A DNA stretch of 22,890 nt from a virus, in IMG/VR virus record IMGVR_UViG_3300042375_000193, positions 1 through 22,890 of that record; one strand, written 5' to 3'. The position numbers and the translations under genes are program-made. The notes under the pieces were generated by a model. The model did no database searches. It had not been told where the DNA came from and saw only the letters and a program-made list of their open reading frames with translations. How positions within the stretch are numbered: the stretch's first letter is position 1; every line of letters begins with the position of its first letter. This document shows, one piece after another, positions 21,066 through 22,890 of this stretch.

Positions 21066-21265
21066 GTTACGAGCCAGAGCTAAATGACCCGGTATTCTAT
21101 GGGGTAGAGGAGGAGGTAGAGCCTATTAAGTGCTTTAGATGTAGTGATGAGCTAGATGAGGAGGAGATAGTGTGGGCCGATGTTGAGGGCCAGATAGTGA
21201 AAGAGGGCAACGATACTGCGTGGTGCGTATCGTGTTTACCAAGCGAGGGAGATAGCAATGAATGA
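21062..21265 (+). CDS. Small acidic zinc-binding-like protein, 67 aa
   Basis: ATG at 21062 is chosen because it overlaps the previous stop as ATGA; an in-frame ATG 24 nt upstream would increase the overlap and lacks support. C24-F-R-C27 and C55-V-S-C58 form a pair of CxxC knuckles separated by an acidic hairpin (DELDEEEIVWADVEG). It is very acidic overall (MSYEPELNDPVFYGVEEEVE). It might mimic DNA or bind a host protein; this is inference. Confidence 0.74.
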   Translation: MSYEPELNDPVFYGVEEEVEPIKCFRCSDELDEEEIVWADVEGQIVKEGNDTAWCVSCLPSEGDSNE

Positions 21266-21419
21266 AGAGTATCTAGCAGCTAAGGCTAACTTATGTCTTA
21301 ATCAAGCTGAGATAGATCTTAAGCAGGAGGAGATAGCCAGGGCTATTAAGAATCTAGAGCGTGCTAATAGTGCGCTATCACGCTTGTTCGGACTAGAGGG
21401 AGAGGCTGATGATAACTAA
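21258..21419 (+). CDS. Small helical protein, 53 aa
   Basis: ATG at 21258 overlaps the preceding stop by 8 nt, with AGGGAGATAG upstream. The chain MNEEYLAAKANLCLNQAEID is followed by KQEEIARAIKNLERANSAL: a predicted pair of amphipathic helices or one coiled coil. The tail GLEGEADDN contains the next ribosome-binding site. No family known. Confidence 0.7.
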   Translation: MNEEYLAAKANLCLNQAEIDLKQEEIARAIKNLERANSALSRLFGLEGEADDN

Positions 21420-21531
21420 TGAGCTACTTATCGAAGCGTTAGAGATAGCTAAGAATAATTTTGATTATGATGCTGAGTATCATAAGTCAGAAGCCATTGA
21501 AGAGTATCTAAAGGAGTTAGCTGATGAGTAA
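21409..21531 (+). CDS. Small acidic helical protein, 40 aa
   Basis: ATG at 21409 to TAA at 21529-21531: MITNELLIEALEIAKNNFDY then HKSEAIEEYLKELADE. GAGGGAGAGG lies just before the start. It overlaps both neighbours (11 nt upstream, 8 nt downstream). Two short helices are likely; no motif is recognised. The call rests on operon packing and the ribosome-binding site. Confidence 0.65.
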   Translation: MITNELLIEALEIAKNNFDYDAEYHKSEAIEEYLKELADE

Positions 21532-21766
21532 TATCTACACCATACACCCAAAGAAGTCCCCACTTATCCTGCTCTATGAGGTAGTGGACGAGAACGGGAA
21601 CGCTGAATGGGGAGGTAATAACGCTGAGCATTGTATGCAATGGCTAAGCCTTGCTCCTAGCAACTCCCGTGTGCTGGTATCGGGGTGGGAGAGCGATGAA
21701 GAGGACGCTCACTTAGTGGGTCAGAGCCTAGACATCACCGACATCATTAAAGCAGCCAGCTTATGA
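21524..21766 (+). CDS. Conserved actinophage protein of unknown function, 80 aa
   Basis: Begins MSNIYTIHPKKSPLILLYEV and contains VVDENGNAEWGGNN, HCMQWLSLAP, VLVSGWESDEEDAHL and ends ITDIIKAASL. This series is familiar from many phages of Actinomycetota, always small and without assigned function, and is one of the better links of the window to that host group. Its start overlaps the previous gene by 8 nt and its stop overlaps the next start as ATGA. Confidence 0.82.
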   Translation: MSNIYTIHPKKSPLILLYEVVDENGNAEWGGNNAEHCMQWLSLAPSNSRVLVSGWESDEEDAHLVGQSLDITDIIKAASL

Positions 21767-21846
21767 GTCTAGCGTTAGGTCTGATACTAGTAATGCTGGT
21801 AGCATATGTGCTTATAGTGTGGGAGGACAAGATCAATGGAGAGTAA
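21763..21846 (+). CDS. Tiny membrane protein, 27 aa
   Basis: ATG at 21763 (ATGA junction) to TAA at 21844-21846: MSLALGLILVMLVAYVLIVW then EDKINGE. Nearly the whole chain is one transmembrane helix, with a short charged tail. It precedes the lysis-like gene by two positions, so a lysis accessory role is possible. The only direct support is the overlap on both ends (4 nt and 11 nt) and the clean hydrophobic pattern. Confidence 0.55.
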   Translation: MSLALGLILVMLVAYVLIVWEDKINGE

Positions 21847-22117
21847 GCAGGTAAGCGGGAGACAAGTAGTTCATTACCGCAACTACCGCAGGGCAAGAGA
21901 CAAGGCGCTAGTGCGCCTAGCTCACCTATATCCGGACACGTACAAGCAACTGCTTGATGAACAAAGGAGTTTTGATGAGCAAGAGGGCAAGACTTGGAGT
22001 ATTACTCCTGATAGCAGGCTTACTGTTGGTATTCATACCAGAGCAAACGGCGCACCACCCTTTGGAGATCCCGCAGATGCAGGCGAGGACGAAGGCAACT
22101 ATGGAGGAGAAGCGTGA
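21836..22117 (+). CDS. Conserved actinophage protein (GRQVVHYRNYRRAR), 93 aa
   Basis: MESKQVSGRQVVHYRNYRRA, continuing RDKALVRLAHLYPDTYKQLL, is a conserved N-terminal pattern in many actinophage genomes, strongly basic and helical, with no known role. It is often placed next to nuclease or DNA-metabolism genes. The C-terminal part (GIHTRANGAPPFGDPADAGE) is Gly/Pro-rich and ends EGNYGGEA, also a familiar ending. The last 143 nt overlap out of frame with the transglycosylase-like gene, so the C-terminal tail and that protein's membrane anchor share the same DNA. A reading error that merges two genes is possible but both frames look conserved. Confidence 0.82.
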   Translation: MESKQVSGRQVVHYRNYRRARDKALVRLAHLYPDTYKQLLDEQRSFDEQEGKTWSITPDSRLTVGIHTRANGAPPFGDPADAGEDEGNYGGEA

Positions 22118-22388
22118 GAACAAGGCACTTATCATTAGTTACCTCAACGCACTCGGTTACAACGACAGTCAGGTCAAATGTGCGCTCACCCTTTGGACCC
22201 GTGAGAGCCGGCTTGACCACTTGGCAGACAACAAACGATCCAGTGCTTACGGAATTGCTCAGCTCCTTAGAGAGAGAAGTAGCGAGCCTGCTATCCAAAT
22301 CCTCCACGCTGTGCGATATGTTGAGCACCGTTACTCAGGAAGTTTCTGCCGCAGTCTCCAGCACAGCAACAGAGTCGGCTGGTACTGA
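21975..22388 (+). CDS. Membrane-anchored lytic transglycosylase-like protein, 137 aa
   Basis: ATG at 21975 is chosen for the AAAGGAG 5 nt upstream. The N-terminus MSKRARLGVLLLIAGLLLVF is a signal peptide or signal anchor. The domain from about 50 on holds LWTRESRLDHLADNKRSSAY and GIAQLL: E77-S is the likely catalytic Glu of a soluble-lytic-transglycosylase-type fold, and AYGIAQ matches its xxGxxQ strand. The rest (AIQILHAVRYVEHRYSGSFC ... WY) also follows that family. It would cut peptidoglycan outside the membrane, for lysis or for entry. Short compared with cellular enzymes. An alternative start 21 nt upstream is weaker. The stop overlaps the methyltransferase start as TGATG. Confidence 0.8.
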   Translation: MSKRARLGVLLLIAGLLLVFIPEQTAHHPLEIPQMQARTKATMEEKRENKALIISYLNALGYNDSQVKCALTLWTRESRLDHLADNKRSSAYGIAQLLRERSSEPAIQILHAVRYVEHRYSGSFCRSLQHSNRVGWY

Positions 22389-22890
22389 TGAAACTTCTTG
22401 ACCTATATTGTAAGGCAGGGGGAGCGAGTAAAGGTTATGTTGACGCTGGCTTTGAGGTTACTGGTATAGATATCAAGAAGCAGAAGCGGTATCCCTTTAC
22501 TTTCATACAAGCAGATTGCCTGGAGATACTACAAGATTTGGAATATCTACGTACTTTTGATGTGATTGCAGCTAGTCCACCCTGTCAAACGCATAGTGCA
22601 ACTAAGCACTTGCGTAATGCACAAGGCAAGAGCACGGATAAGATAGATCTAATTCCACAAACAAGAGAAGCTTTAATTGCCAGTGGTATAACTTATGTCA
22701 TTGAAAATGTACCAGGTGCACCATTAATTAATCCAGTACAGTTTTGTGGCTCATCATTTGGATTGAAGGCACGCAGGCATAGACTCTTTGAGTCTAATGT
22801 GCCATTAGTAGGTGATCAATATGCGATCACAAGACACAGGGTAAACCTGTTGGTATCTATGGTTCAATGCGTGATGAGATCCCTGGAGGT
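22388..22890 (+). CDS. DNA cytosine-5 methyltransferase, 5' part, with apparent indel near 22820
   Basis: Starts MKLLDLYCKAGGASKGYVDA (motif I, AdoMet binding; K replaces the usual G of FxGxGG, as in other phage Dcm-like enzymes). Then ASPPCQTHSA (motif IV, catalytic Cys of PPC), YVIENVPGAP (motif VI, ENV) and ARRHRLFES (motif VIII). It methylates C5 of cytosine, probably to protect phage DNA from restriction. After VPLVGDQY near 22822 the expected family continuation CDHKTQGKPVGIYGSM is in another frame (22822-22890), as though one T were lost from TATTGC. The gene continues past the window edge. Confidence 0.88.
   Translation, partial: MKLLDLYCKAGGASKGYVDAGFEVTGIDIKKQKRYPFTFIQADCLEILQDLEYLRTFDVIAASPPCQTHSATKHLRNAQGKSTDKIDLIPQTREALIASGITYVIENVPGAPLINPVQFCGSSFGLKARRHRLFESNVPLVGDQYAITRHRVNLLVSMVQCVMRSLE

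Noticed and set aside
22114-22401. Plus-strand 95-codon frame inside the transglycosylase-like gene
   Set aside because: Ser/Thr-rich without motif; the overlapping frame encodes a recognisable catalytic domain and the methyltransferase start lies inside this frame.

Overview
The window reads as part of a double-stranded DNA tailed bacteriophage (Caudoviricetes). It contains a large terminase, portal, scaffold, major capsid protein and collagen-like fibre on one strand, and a divergent block of tiny early-type genes with a short sliding clamp, a lysozyme-like protein and a DNA cytosine methyltransferase on the other. Several proteins resemble, from memory, families seen in phages of Actinomycetota: the GRQVVHYRNYRRAR protein, the SNIYTIHP protein, the CFGCK protein and the FGLAGS-ending protein. 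A perfect match to the actinobacterial GlxR/Crp operator sits in the main intergenic region. The host is therefore probably an actinobacterium. The moderate, not high, GC of the sequence would suit a freshwater planktonic lineage, but that is inference. No integrase, repressor, tRNA or CRISPR array was seen.

Minus strand, right to left (17837 to 1), is the packaging and virion module. It runs: a 54-aa basic leader protein, TerL with an N-terminal helix-turn-helix, two small basic proteins, the portal, four small proteins or parts of them, then a very large 1561-aa protein and three further proteins of 213, 546 and 450 aa. Scaffold and the major capsid protein follow. The capsid protein carries an inserted Ig-like beta domain. 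A hairpin separates the capsid gene from seven small genes, then a fibre-associated beta protein and a GXY-repeat fibre that runs off the left edge. Genes are packed with ATGA, TAATG, GTGA or TTGA junctions. No tape measure or tail-tube gene is seen, so a podovirus-like particle with internal or ejection proteins is plausible but not proven, because the phage continues outside the window.

The divergent centre (17838-18646, about 0.8 kb) has no convincing gene. It is rich in inverted repeats and holds a Crp/GlxR-type box, candidate promoters in both directions and a nested stem-loop region.

Plus strand (18647 to the right edge) is a chain of mostly 27-95 aa genes, many joined by TAATG or ATGA. 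Five encode small proteins with paired Cys motifs. Three points in this chain begin with a hairpin followed by an ATAAGGGT ribosome-binding leader; the second of these precedes the clamp gene. At the right end, a conserved phage protein overlaps out of frame by 143 nt with a membrane-anchored lytic-transglycosylase-like protein. A C5-cytosine methyltransferase follows, with an apparent one-base indel close to the window edge.
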